NCBI GenBank assembly: GCA_947573465.1
Contig: CANPET010000068.1
Span: 1 to 7,831, forward strand
Length of the DNA: 7,831 nucleotides
Reading direction: 5' to 3'
Source: an uncultured Eubacterium sp.
GTDB lineage: Bacteria; Bacillota; Clostridia; Lachnospirales; Lachnospiraceae
Positions within the stretch are counted from its first letter, which is position 1, and each line of letters opens with the position of its first letter. Below, one piece after another: positions 1 through 6,718 of this stretch. Below the pieces are notes generated by a model. It was not told the origin of the DNA, ran no database searches, and saw only the letters and a program-made list of their open reading frames with translations. The position numbers and the translations under genes were made by a program.

Positions 1-19
1 AATTTACATTTAATAACAT
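1..19 (-). CDS. N-terminal fragment of next capsule gene, probably CpsD-type tyrosine kinase (partial)
   Basis: Only six codons are visible (M-L-L-N-V-N) before the window edge. The ATG at 19 follows the Wzz stop codon after 6 bases. It is preceded by an AAGGAG ribosome binding site at 29-34 (9-base spacing) that overlaps the end of the Wzz gene. In Firmicutes capsule loci the order phosphatase (CpsB) - adaptor (CpsC) - autokinase (CpsD) is standard, so a BY-kinase is the expected product. That identity is inferred from context; six residues cannot confirm it. Confidence 0.4.
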
Positions 20-25
20 ATCCTC

Positions 26-844
26 TTACTCCTTTTTCTCTCCGTTCTCTATATCAGTTTTCTTCTTTTTTTTATCTTTCTTTTTCGTTTTCTTCTGTGT
101 CCCATATCCATATCCGTATCCGTATCCATAACTGCCACTGTTACGGTCCGCACTCTTTAGAGGGATAGCAGCAAGAACGCTGACACCAAGTCTGTTTTCA
201 ATATCATCAGGAGTCTTAATTGTATCATCCAGAATATATAATATAACAATTACCAAAAGTGCCACGCCAAAACCAACAATAAATCCAATCATCATATTCT
301 TTTCAACATTAGGATAACTTGGTGCAGTTGGAAGTTTTGCCTCGTCTACTGATCTTACAGGTTCAAGCCCATCCATGATTTCTTTCAATCTTCCATTTGC
401 TACTTCTCTGACTTTATCAGCTATCTTCTTTGCAAGCTTTGGATCTGTACTTGTAACAGAAATATTCATAATACGGGTATCTTCCTCTAATTCAACAGAA
501 ATCATAGATGCAATTGCCGGAGTACTCAGCTCCAGATTTAATTCTTTCTTCACTTCATCTAATACCGGGTCTGTTGTCAAAAGACTCTCATAATCCTTTG
601 CCAAATAAGTGGAAAGTGCCACATCCTGTGAAGTTAAATATTTCTGATTCTCATCCTGCTTATTAAGAATATATACCTTTGTTTTGGCTACATATAACTG
701 GTCCACAAAATACTGGGTATAAACAAATGCCATACCACCTACTAAAATTCCTACCAAAATAATAATTGTCAATCGGTTCATGATTGCACTAAATAATCCA
801 CGAAGGTCTATCTCAATTTCATTCTTAATGTTCTCGTTATCCAT
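26..844 (-). CDS. cpsC: Wzz/CpsC-type polysaccharide co-polymerase and tyrosine-kinase adaptor
   Basis: This 272-residue membrane protein would set the chain length of capsule or exopolysaccharide and activate the partner BY-kinase (family knowledge). Its architecture is that of a Wzz protein. There is a short cytoplasmic N-terminus, membrane segment 1 at about residues 24-45, and an extracytoplasmic domain of roughly 135 residues. A proline-rich stretch (AKLPTAPSYPN, 169-179) leads into membrane segment 2 at about 184-204. The cytoplasmic tail continues with DDTIKTPDDIENRLGVSVLAAIP, typical of the family just after the second segment. The tail is unusual: S-(YG)5 at 238-248, with tyrosines at 239, 241, 243, 245 and 247, then a lysine-rich stretch at 251-262. 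Tyrosine clusters of this kind normally sit at the end of the kinase (CpsD). The gene lies 23 bases after the phosphatase gene. Its ATG has only a modest ribosome binding site (AAAGGA 13 bases upstream, or a weak GAG closer), which may mean translational coupling. Confidence 0.9.
   Translation of the reverse strand: MDNENIKNEIEIDLRGLFSAIMNRLTIIILVGILVGGMAFVYTQYFVDQLYVAKTKVYILNKQDENQKYLTSQDVALSTYLAKDYESLLTTDPVLDEVKKELNLELSTPAIASMISVELEEDTRIMNISVTSTDPKLAKKIADKVREVANGRLKEIMDGLEPVRSVDEAKLPTAPSYPNVEKNMMIGFIVGFGVALLVIVILYILDDTIKTPDDIENRLGVSVLAAIPLKSADRNSGSYGYGYGYGYGTQKKTKKKDKKKKKTDIENGEKKE
101..130 (-). repeat. In-frame 6-bp tandem repeat encoding the Tyr-Gly tail
   Basis: Five consecutive TAT/TAC-GGA hexamers (the last ends GGG) encode the (YG)5 tail of the Wzz protein. 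Every unit is one whole Tyr-Gly pair, so slippage would add or remove tyrosines without breaking the reading frame. The units differ at the third base of the tyrosine codon (TAT and TAC both occur), so the array is not a perfect microsatellite. Confidence 0.8.
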
Positions 845-867
845 TGTAATCTCTATATCCTTTCCAA

Positions 868-1596
868 TTATAAGTATTGTCCTGATAATAATTTGTTTGG
901 ATTATCTATCAATAACCACTTTAAATAATCATCATTATATTTTTTCCTTAAATATTTGATACATTTATCCCAATATACATTTCTTCGCCCCAGACTATGA
1001 ACATCTGTTGCAATAAAATGTAAATAATCGTTGTCTATTAGTTTTTCCACAAACTTAGTTTCCCGCTCAAAGACACTAACTGCATTTACCTGCAGATATG
1101 CTCCCATCTCTATAAGATGGCTGAGATTTTTAACATGAATTTTTTTGAATGTAGAATGTAAACATGCATACCGTTCACAATGAGCAATAATCGGTATATA
1201 ACCACCGTTTAATAAATTGCTGATATGTTTTAACATGGTTTCATATTGCACAGTAGGATAGAACTCCACTAACACAAATCTTGTTCCTGCCAATGTGTTT
1301 AAAACGCCTTCGTTTAATAACCTCACCATGTCATTACATGCCATGATTTCATTTCCAAGAAACAAATGAAGCTCCGGAATTTGTCTTTCCGCAAGATCTA
1401 CTAACTGTTCAAAATGCTCTTTAACCAACTTGGCCTGAGGCATACATTCTCCTAAATGAAAATGAGGTGTCAATATAACATTTCTAACCCCCTGCTCGTA
1501 TTCTTTTTCTAATATTTTTAAAGACGTTTCAATAGAATCCGAACCGTCATCTACCTGAAATAAAATGTGACTATGTATATCTGTAATGCCTTCCAT
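868..1596 (-). CDS. cpsB: CpsB/YwqE-type manganese-dependent protein tyrosine phosphatase (PHP family)
   Basis: This 242-residue cytoplasmic phosphatase is expected to remove phosphate from the tyrosine cluster of the capsule BY-kinase system, resetting its phosphorylation cycle (family knowledge). The PHP-domain metal ligands are all visible: DIHSHIL at residues 6-12, DDGS at 16-19, TPH at 43-45, the glutamate in LGNE (83), AHCER at 138-142 and TDVHS at 197-201. The usual AHPER motif has cysteine in place of proline. An in-frame GTG at 1620 would add eight residues but lies upstream of the strong AGGAGG at 1606-1611. The ATG at 1596 has 9-base spacing from that site and is the better start. 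The gene opens a separate unit with its own promoter at 1632-1660 and is followed by the Wzz adaptor, as in streptococcal cpsB-cpsC. Confidence 0.93.
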   Translation of the reverse strand: MEGITDIHSHILFQVDDGSDSIETSLKILEKEYEQGVRNVILTPHFHLGECMPQAKLVKEHFEQLVDLAERQIPELHLFLGNEIMACNDMVRLLNEGVLNTLAGTRFVLVEFYPTVQYETMLKHISNLLNGGYIPIIAHCERYACLHSTFKKIHVKNLSHLIEMGAYLQVNAVSVFERETKFVEKLIDNDYLHFIATDVHSLGRRNVYWDKCIKYLRKKYNDDYLKWLLIDNPNKLLSGQYL

Positions 1597-1605
1597 AGCA
1601 CAGCA

Positions 1606-1611
1606 CCTCCT
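1606..1611 (-). promoter_or_regulatory. Ribosome binding site of cpsB (decides start)
   Basis: A perfect AGGAGG lies 9 bases before the ATG at 1596. It lies downstream of the alternative GTG at 1620, which argues against that longer start. Confidence 0.85.
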
Positions 1612-1631
1612 GATTGTCACAGTTGTGAATA

Positions 1632-1660
1632 ATTATATCAAAAAAAGTAGATTGAGTAAA
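1632..1660 (-). promoter_or_regulatory. Sigma-A-type promoter of the capsule genes
   Basis: A perfect -10 (TATAAT, 1632-1637) lies 17 bases from a TTTACT -35 (1655-1660, 4 of 6 consensus). Transcription would start near 1625, giving a leader of about 30 bases that contains the AGGAGG site. It lies downstream of the prfA terminator, so the capsule genes form a separate unit. Confidence 0.75.
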
Positions 1661-1682
1661 GAAAAAGTATAACCATAAAATA

Positions 1683-1699
1683 ATGGGAATTTCCCCCAT
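1683..1699 (-). other. Short GC-containing inverted repeat between terminator and cpsB promoter
   Basis: ATGGG (1683-1687) can pair with CCCAT (1695-1699) around a 7-base loop, and on the minus strand it is followed by TATTTTAT. It could be a back-up terminator after prfA or a protein site just upstream of the capsule promoter. The sequence alone does not decide. Confidence 0.3.
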
Positions 1700-1755
1700 A
1701 AAAAATAGAAGTAATATTCACAATCTCTAATACTTTTGCCGAAAATTACTTCTAT
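1700..1755 (-). terminator. Rho-independent-like terminator of the prfA unit
   Basis: On the minus strand, ATAGAAGTAAT (1745-1755) is perfectly complementary to ATTACTTCTAT (1705-1715) and is followed directly by a run of five Ts. The stem starts 15 bases after the prfA stop codon. The 11-bp stem is AT-rich and the loop is long (29 bases, with a small TTTT/AAAA inner hairpin), so strength is uncertain. The position and T-run fit a terminator. Confidence 0.65.
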
Positions 1756-1770
1756 CTTTATATAATTATA

Positions 1771-2841
1771 TTATTCTTCCACCTGTGCCAGTTTTGCTGC
1801 CTGGTCTGCTGCTACACAGTTATCAATGATCTCATCAATATCACCATTCATGATACTATCTAATCTATGGGTGGTAAACTTAATTCTGTGGTCTGTCACA
1901 CGTCCCTGTGGGAAGTTATATGTTCTGATTTTTTCAGAACGGTCTCCTGTGCCAATCTGACTTCGTCTTGCTTCAGATTCTGCATCCTGCTTTTTCTGAC
2001 ACTCTAACTCGTAAAGTCTTGCACGAAGAACCTTCAATGCCTTATCCTTGTTCTTTAACTGAGACTTTTCATCCTGACATGAAATCACAATACCTGTAGG
2101 TATATGTGTCAGTCTTACAGCGGAATCTGTTGTATTGACACACTGTCCACCGTTACCGGATGCTCTGAACACATCAAAACGGCAATCATTCATATCAATC
2201 TCTACATCTACCTCTTCTGCCTCCGGCATAATAGCAACAGTGGCTGTTGATGTATGGATACGTCCGCCGGATTCTGTTACCGGGATACGCTGTACACGAT
2301 GTACTCCACTCTCATATTTCAAACGTGAGTAAGCACCCTGTCCATTTATCATAAATACAACTTCTTTGAAGCCGCCAATACCGTTTTCATTTAAAGAAAT
2401 CATCTCTGTTTTCCATTTCTGAGTTTCTGCATACATACAATACATTCTGTAAAGTTCTGCTGCAAACAAAGCTGCTTCATCACCGCCGGCTCCACCTCTG
2501 ATTTCCACAATAACATTCTTGTCGTCATTAACATCTTTCGGTAAAAGAAGAATTTTCAACTCCTCTTCCATCTGTGGAATAGATGCCTTTGCCTCATTCA
2601 TCTCTTCCTTTGCCAGTTCTTTCATTTCTTCGTCTGACTCTTCTTCCAGAATAAAAAGACTATCCTCGATGGTCTGTTTTGCATCTTTATACTTCTTATA
2701 TAATTCTACAATTGGTGCCAGGTCGCTTTGCTCTTTCATAATTTTTCTAAAATGCTCCTGATCACTGACAACATTTGGATCATTTAACTGTTCCATGATC
2801 TCGTCATATCTCTCTACAATTATGTCTAATTTGTCAAACAT
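1771..2841 (-). CDS. prfA: Peptide chain release factor 1 (RF1)
   Basis: RF1 recognises UAA and UAG in the ribosomal A site and triggers peptidyl-tRNA hydrolysis. The 356-residue protein is full length for the family. The codon-recognition tripeptide is PVT at 187-189 (RIPVTESGGRIHTS context), of the RF1 P-x-T type and not the SPF of RF2. The catalytic GGQ is at 231-233 (RASGNGGQCVNTTDSA), and the C-terminal TYNFPQGRVTDHRI (307-320) is also typical. The N-terminal third is a helical, highly charged domain. No programmed frameshift is present, as expected for RF1. The ATG lies 2 bases after the prmC stop, with AAGGAA inside the end of prmC as ribosome binding site. PrmC, encoded just upstream, would methylate Q233. 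Confidence 0.98.
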   Translation of the reverse strand: MFDKLDIIVERYDEIMEQLNDPNVVSDQEHFRKIMKEQSDLAPIVELYKKYKDAKQTIEDSLFILEEESDEEMKELAKEEMNEAKASIPQMEEELKILLLPKDVNDDKNVIVEIRGGAGGDEAALFAAELYRMYCMYAETQKWKTEMISLNENGIGGFKEVVFMINGQGAYSRLKYESGVHRVQRIPVTESGGRIHTSTATVAIMPEAEEVDVEIDMNDCRFDVFRASGNGGQCVNTTDSAVRLTHIPTGIVISCQDEKSQLKNKDKALKVLRARLYELECQKKQDAESEARRSQIGTGDRSEKIRTYNFPQGRVTDHRIKFTTHRLDSIMNGDIDEIIDNCVAADQAAKLAQVEE

Positions 2842-2843
2842 TT

Positions 2844-3683
2844 CTATTCCTTCCCGGCAATTACCATGCGGTCATTGCCTGATAAATCTTTCAAAACCTG
2901 TATATCTGTAAAACCATTCTCTCTCAGCAGTTCAGGAACTGTTCGTCCCTGATCATAGCCTATTTCAAGAAAGATTTTCCCATTCTTATTTAAATAATTG
3001 ACTGCATTTGTGCAAATTTCTCTATAAAACTTTAGTCCATCAGCACTTCCATCTAATGCCAGATGTGGTTCATGTATCCTTACTTCCTCCATCAACGTAT
3101 CAATATCGCTGGTTGGAATATATGGTGGATTGGAAACAATTACGTCATATGTTTCATTGATATTTTCAAACAAATCACTTTGCACAAAAGTAACTCTGCC
3201 TTGATTGTTCACATTATTTTCTCCAGCCACCTTTAAAGCCTTCTCTGAAATATCAACTGCTGTCACATCTGCATTCGCACACATTCTGTCTATAGACACC
3301 GCAATACAACCTGAACCGGTACACATATCCAATACTTTAACGTCTCTCTCTTTAATATAGGAAATCACCTGTTCTACTAGCAGTTCTGTTTCCGGCCTTG
3401 GAATCAATACATCTTCGTTTACAATAAATTCAAAATCCATAAATTGCTGACGTCCTGTAATATATTGAAGCGGAATATGCTCTGCCCTCTCAGATATCGC
3501 TTCAAAGTATTTCTGTGCCTGCTCTTCACTGATGCTTTTCTCAGGCTCTAAGAACAAATCCTGTCTGGAAACTCCTAATACACTCTCTGCCAAAAGCCAA
3601 CTGTCAATCCTGCTTTCAACGATTCCACAGGCATCTAGTTTTTTCTTCGCTTGTGCCACAATATCTTTTACTAAAACTTCCAA
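2844..3683 (-). CDS. prmC: Release factor glutamine methyltransferase (N5-glutamine, SAM-dependent)
   Basis: PrmC (HemK) methylates the glutamine of the GGQ motif in release factors using S-adenosylmethionine, which raises termination efficiency. The 279-residue product has the helical N-terminal domain, the linker motif QYITGRQQFMDFEF (73-86) and IPRPETE (94-100). SAM-binding motif I is LDMCTGSGCIAVS (118-130), and the catalytic NPPY (185-188) binds the substrate glutamine. The start is TTG at 3683, preceded by AGGA with 5-base spacing, and it overlaps the end of the DUF1385 gene by 13 bases. That arrangement suggests translational coupling. No ATG near the N-terminus fits better, and the TTG start gives the usual family length. 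Confidence 0.96.
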   Translation of the reverse strand: MEVLVKDIVAQAKKKLDACGIVESRIDSWLLAESVLGVSRQDLFLEPEKSISEEQAQKYFEAISERAEHIPLQYITGRQQFMDFEFIVNEDVLIPRPETELLVEQVISYIKERDVKVLDMCTGSGCIAVSIDRMCANADVTAVDISEKALKVAGENNVNNQGRVTFVQSDLFENINETYDVIVSNPPYIPTSDIDTLMEEVRIHEPHLALDGSADGLKFYREICTNAVNYLNKNGKIFLEIGYDQGRTVPELLRENGFTDIQVLKDLSGNDRMVIAGKE

Positions 3684-4726
3684 TTATATCCTGAACCTTT
3701 TCTGTCTTTTTTATATTCTTTTGGTAAAGGCTGCTGATCTACCGGCATAACCTTTCTCTTTGGAGTTCTTTTGATTCCATTATCATCCAAATACTGCTCC
3801 CAGTCAAAAACTGCCTCTACTGCCTCAATTGCTACTTCAATCATATCATCTGTAGGCTCTTTTGTAGTGATTTTCTGCATCCACATTCCAGGCATGCTCA
3901 ATGCATTTATAATCTTATTATTAGATGAACCTGCTTTCCTGATAAATTCATAAGAGATTCCTGCAATCACCGGTACTAATAAGATTCTGATAACATATCT
4001 CAACCAGACAATGTCTGTGCGAATCAAAATAAACATAATAATACTGATAATCAATACTACCAACAAAAAACTAGTGCCACATCTCTTGTGATATCTGGAA
4101 CTCTTTCTGACATTATCAACAGTTAAAACATGCCCATTTTCAATACAGTTGATACATTTATGCTCTGCACCATGGTACATAAACGTTCTCTTTATATCAT
4201 TCATAAGAGAAATCAACAAAAGATATGCGATAAACAAGACCATCTTAACGATTCCCTCGATTACCGGCACGTGTCCCGGTGTAACCCAGGATACATATCT
4301 CTCCATAATATCTGCGACAAACAAAGGAAGCACCATAAATAACCCTATGGCAATAATAATGGAAAATACAACTGTAAATCCCATAATAACTTTTTCTGCC
4401 CTGTCACCAAACTTATCCACAAGCCATTGTTCGAATTTGTCCGGCTCCTCTGAATAGTCCGCTTCATCATCAAAAAACTTTGCAGAAAACGTAAGGGTTT
4501 TAATTCCTAAAATCAAGGAATCGATAAAACTAAATATCCCCCTGATAAAAGGAACACGAAACAACCTGCACTTACTTGTAATTCCTTTATATTCCTGTTT
4601 ATCTACAACAACTGAACCATCTGCCTGCCTTACTGCAACAGCATATTGGTCCTTGTTTCTCATCATAATGCCTTCCATAACGGCCTGACCACCGATTCCA
4701 GAAGAACAAAGTTTGTTATTTCTCAT
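3671..4726 (-). CDS. DUF1385 family multi-pass membrane protein (YqhQ-like)
   Basis: The biochemical function is not established. The family is recognised by GGQAVMEGIMMR (residues 12-23), YHGAEHKCINCIE (184-196) and HKRCGTSF (213-220), which are rich in possible metal ligands (His, Glu, Cys). Hydrophobic segments lie at about 112-137, 158-176, 218-235 and 243-262, followed by PGMWMQKITTKEPTDDMIEVAI (279-300) and a charged C-terminal tail. The length is 351 residues. A GTG at 4735 would add three residues but overlaps the AAAGGTG ribosome binding site. The ATG at 4726 has 6-base spacing and is preferred. Its position between rpmE and prmC-prfA is widely conserved in Firmicutes, suggesting co-expression with translation genes, but the reason is unknown. 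No convincing promoter is seen between the rpmE terminator and this start. Confidence 0.9.
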   Translation of the reverse strand: MRNNKLCSSGIGGQAVMEGIMMRNKDQYAVAVRQADGSVVVDKQEYKGITSKCRLFRVPFIRGIFSFIDSLILGIKTLTFSAKFFDDEADYSEEPDKFEQWLVDKFGDRAEKVIMGFTVVFSIIIAIGLFMVLPLFVADIMERYVSWVTPGHVPVIEGIVKMVLFIAYLLLISLMNDIKRTFMYHGAEHKCINCIENGHVLTVDNVRKSSRYHKRCGTSFLLVVLIISIIMFILIRTDIVWLRYVIRILLVPVIAGISYEFIRKAGSSNNKIINALSMPGMWMQKITTKEPTDDMIEVAIEAVEAVFDWEQYLDDNGIKRTPKRKVMPVDQQPLPKEYKKDRKGSGYNWKF

Positions 4727-4732
4727 ATTCTT

Positions 4733-4739
4733 CACCTTT
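4733..4739 (-). promoter_or_regulatory. Ribosome binding site of the DUF1385 gene (decides start)
   Basis: AAAGGTG lies 6 bases before the ATG at 4726. It includes the alternative GTG codon at 4733-4735, so that codon is unlikely to be the start. Confidence 0.75.
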
Positions 4740-4764
4740 TGTTAAAATAAAAATCTTATTTTAC

Positions 4765-4797
4765 AACGAAAATAGGTTGAGAATCTCTTCCCAACCT
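4765..4797 (-). terminator. Intrinsic terminator after rpmE
   Basis: On the minus strand AGGTTGGGAA (4788-4797) pairs with TTCTCAACCT (4774-4783): ten pairs including one G-U, closed by a GAGA tetraloop. A TTTT run follows at 4769-4772 and is then broken by CG, so read-through into DUF1385 is plausible. It begins 15 bases after the rpmE stop. Confidence 0.8.
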
Positions 4798-4812
4798 GTT
4801 ATCCTCAAAAAA

Positions 4813-5013
4813 TTATTTGATACCATATTTCTTATTGAACTTATCAATTCTACCACGTGCTGAGATAGCTTTCTGCTGTCCTGTGTAGAATGGATGACAT
4901 GCTGAACAAATTTCAACATGAATGTCTTTTTTTGTTGAACCTGTTACGAATGTGTTACCACAGTTACATGTAACGGTTGCTTCATGGTAATCTGGATGGA
5001 TTCCTTCTCTCAT
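4813..5013 (-). CDS. rpmE: 50S ribosomal protein L31 (zinc-binding form)
   Basis: L31 sits on the large ribosomal subunit at the inter-subunit bridge. The 66-residue product MREGIHPDYHEA...KKYGIK is full length. It carries the four zinc-ribbon cysteines C16, C18, C36 and C39 (CNC and CSAC), so it is the C+ form that binds zinc and not the cysteine-free paralogue made under zinc limitation. The open frame extends upstream to about 5124. The start is set at 5013 because AGAGGT (5021-5026) lies 7 bases before it and L31 proteins normally begin with MK/MRxxIHP. The gene has its own promoter and leader and ends in a terminator. Confidence 0.97.
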   Translation of the reverse strand: MREGIHPDYHEATVTCNCGNTFVTGSTKKDIHVEICSACHPFYTGQQKAISARGRIDKFNKKYGIK

Positions 5014-5040
5014 TACATTCACCTCTTTAAAAATTTTTAT

Positions 5041-5080
5041 GCTTATTGGCAACGCCAATCCGTTTTTACTCAATAGCCTT
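5041..5080 (-). promoter_or_regulatory. Structured rpmE leader, candidate L31 autoregulatory element
   Basis: The predicted 5' untranslated region begins AAGGCTATTG near 5080-5077. Two folds are possible. One is a compact hairpin ATTGGC-GTT-GCCAAT (5045-5050 with 5054-5059). The other is a longer stem that pairs GCTATTG (5071-5077) with CAATAAGC (5041-5048), with a single bulged A at 5044. The two use the same CAAT bases and exclude each other. L31 leader motifs are known in Firmicutes and other bacteria. Whether this belongs to that family needs a covariance-model search. Confidence 0.45.
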
Positions 5081-5083
5081 GCA

Positions 5084-5112
5084 ATTATAACATAGATATA
5101 TTCCAATAGCAA
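5084..5112 (-). promoter_or_regulatory. Sigma-A-type promoter of rpmE
   Basis: A perfect TATAAT (5084-5089) lies 17 bases from a TTGCTA -35 (5107-5112, 4 of 6). The predicted start near 5077-5080 gives a leader of about 65 bases. Confidence 0.8.
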
Positions 5113-5116
5113 GTAC

Positions 5117-5145
5117 TTTCGCAAACTATTGTCATTTTTCGCAAA
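5117..5145. repeat. Pair of 9-bp direct repeats upstream of the rpmE promoter
   Basis: TTTCGCAAA occurs at 5117-5125 and again at 5137-5145, exactly 20 bp apart (about two helical turns). The first copy lies just upstream of the rpmE -35. It could be an activator or repressor site; no regulator is recognised. Confidence 0.5.
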
Positions 5146-5176
5146 TCAAAACAAATTTGTGGCTTTTTTCGTTTTT

Positions 5177-6604
5177 CTATCTATTATAGTTTGTACGGAT
5201 TTTACCTACTTTTTCTATAAATTCCTCATTGCTCTTTGTTCTGGCAAACAGATTCAGAATCTGTTCTACAGCATCTTCTTTTCTCATACCATTCATTTCT
5301 TTTCGAATGATATATGATGCCCCCAGTTCGTCGGCACTTAACAGCAAATCTTCTCTTCTGGTACCAGACTGTGTGATATCAATTGCAGGGAATATTCTCT
5401 TCTCTGACAATTTTCTATCAAGAACCAATTCCATATTTCCGGTTCCCTTAAATTCCTCATACACGACATCATCCATTTTGCTTCCTGTATTTACCAGTGC
5501 TGTAGCTAAAACAGTAAGACTGCCACCCTCTCTCATATTTCTGGCTGCACCAAAAAACCTTTTCGGCATATGAAGCGCTGCCGGGTCTAAACCACCTGAC
5601 AGTGTTCGTCCACTTGGTGGAACCGTCATATTGTAAGCTCTTGCCAAACGGGTAATACTGTCTAGGAGTATAATTACATCCTTCCCATGTTCCACTAAAC
5701 GTTTTGCTCTCTCGATAACCATTTCTGACACACGCTTATGATGTTCCGGAAGTTCATCAAATGTGGAATAAATCACTTCCACATTGTCCCCCTGTATCGC
5801 CTCTTTAATATCAGTCACTTCTTCCGGTCTTTCATCAATTAAAAGTATAATCATTTCCATTTCCGGATTATTCTTAAGAACTGCTTTTGCAGTCTCTTTT
5901 AATAAGGTTGTCTTTCCTGCCTTTGGTGGTGAAACAATCATTCCACGCTGACCTTTTCCAATCGGACTTACAATATCTACAATACGCATGGCTGTACTGT
6001 GGCCGTCCGTCTCAAGATGCAGTCTCTCATTAGGAAATATCGGTGTCAGTTCCTCAAAATTCGGACGCTTTAAAACCTTGTCTAATGTTTCGCCATTTAC
6101 CATATCTACATAATATAAAGCACCAAACTTTTCGTTCTCTCTCTTTTCTCTAACTCTTCCTGTAACAAAATCTCCTGTTTTTAATCGGAATCTCTTAATC
6201 TGAGATGGTGCCACATAGACATCATCCTCTCCCGGCAGATAATTATCACAACGGATAAATCCAAAACCATCAGGCATTACCTCTAATATACCCGTTCTGG
6301 TTATCCCTGTCTCCTGCGGAACTTCATCTTTATGTTCCAAATTATCACTATGATGTCTTCTTCTATGTCTGACATTATCTCCAGTGCTTTTCTGTTCTGT
6401 AACATTTTCTGTTTTTTCTTCTTTAGAATCTACAACTGACTCTGCCATTTTTTCTACTCCGTCTTTCTTTTCATTTCGCTCTGTGACTTCAAGAATCATG
6501 TCAATCAACTGTTGCTTTCTGAGTGTAGAAACGGATTTAATTCCATTAGACTTTGCAATCTCCCTTAACTCACCCACTGGCAACGACTGTAATTTTTCCC
6601 TCAT
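5177..6604 (-). CDS. rho: Transcription termination factor Rho
   Basis: Rho is a hexameric RNA-dependent ATPase that loads on untranslated RNA and terminates transcription. The 475-residue protein has an N-terminal SAP-like Rho_N domain (about 1-40). A hydrophilic, low-complexity insert of about 60 residues follows (41-99, including RHRRRHH at 80-85). The cold-shock-type primary RNA-binding domain (about 103-170) contains GFGFIRC and DDVYVAPSQIKRF. In the ATPase core, Walker A is PPKAGKTT (226-233), Walker B is ILLDSITR (312-319), the Q-loop region is PPSGRTLSGG (329-338), and SGTRRE (413-418) carries the arginine finger. The ATG at 6604 follows AAGGAG (6610-6615) with 5-base spacing. Its stop lies 163 bases before the L31 start, and no classical terminator is evident between them. 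Rho genes are often autoregulated, and a leader of about 107 bases leaves room for that. Confidence 0.98.
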   Translation of the reverse strand: MREKLQSLPVGELREIAKSNGIKSVSTLRKQQLIDMILEVTERNEKKDGVEKMAESVVDSKEEKTENVTEQKSTGDNVRHRRRHHSDNLEHKDEVPQETGITRTGILEVMPDGFGFIRCDNYLPGEDDVYVAPSQIKRFRLKTGDFVTGRVREKRENEKFGALYYVDMVNGETLDKVLKRPNFEELTPIFPNERLHLETDGHSTAMRIVDIVSPIGKGQRGMIVSPPKAGKTTLLKETAKAVLKNNPEMEMIILLIDERPEEVTDIKEAIQGDNVEVIYSTFDELPEHHKRVSEMVIERAKRLVEHGKDVIILLDSITRLARAYNMTVPPSGRTLSGGLDPAALHMPKRFFGAARNMREGGSLTVLATALVNTGSKMDDVVYEEFKGTGNMELVLDRKLSEKRIFPAIDITQSGTRREDLLLSADELGASYIIRKEMNGMRKEDAVEQILNLFARTKSNEEFIEKVGKIRTNYNR

Positions 6605-6661
6605 AGAAACTCCTTCCCAAGTTCTTCATTTTCAATTATCAATTACCTTCTATGGAAATAT

Positions 6662-6674
6662 AGGGGATCCCCCT
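6662..6674 (-). other. Small GC-rich hairpin in the rho leader
   Basis: AGGGG (6662-6666) can pair with CCCCT (6670-6674) around a 3-base loop, and GGGGATCCCC (6663-6672) is a perfect palindrome. It is the only GC-rich spot in an AT-rich leader. It has no T-run on either side, so it is not a standard terminator. Confidence 0.4.
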
Positions 6675-6718
6675 TTAGAATGTATAGAAATTAAAACTAA
6701 CTCATATTTTAACATATC

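Noticed and set aside
4130..4457. Plus-strand open frames opposite the DUF1385 gene
   Set aside because: They are antisense shadows of a well-supported gene with no start signals.
4753..4763. TAAAAT box as a separate promoter for DUF1385-prmC-prfA
   Set aside because: No -35-like hexamer lies at 16-18 bases upstream; read-through of the imperfect rpmE terminator explains expression equally well.
5014..5124. Longer N-terminal extension of L31 (about 37 extra residues)
   Set aside because: The extension covers the rpmE promoter, leader and ribosome binding site, and L31 proteins normally start at the MREGIHP position.
5150..5165. ACAAATTTGT palindrome after rho as a terminator
   Set aside because: The stem is short, has no real loop, contains almost no GC and has only an interrupted T-run, so it is too weak to call.
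6599..6632. Small overlapping open frame (MKNLGRSFYEG...) in the rho leader
   Set aside because: It has no ribosome binding site, overlaps the rho start in another frame and has no recognisable product.
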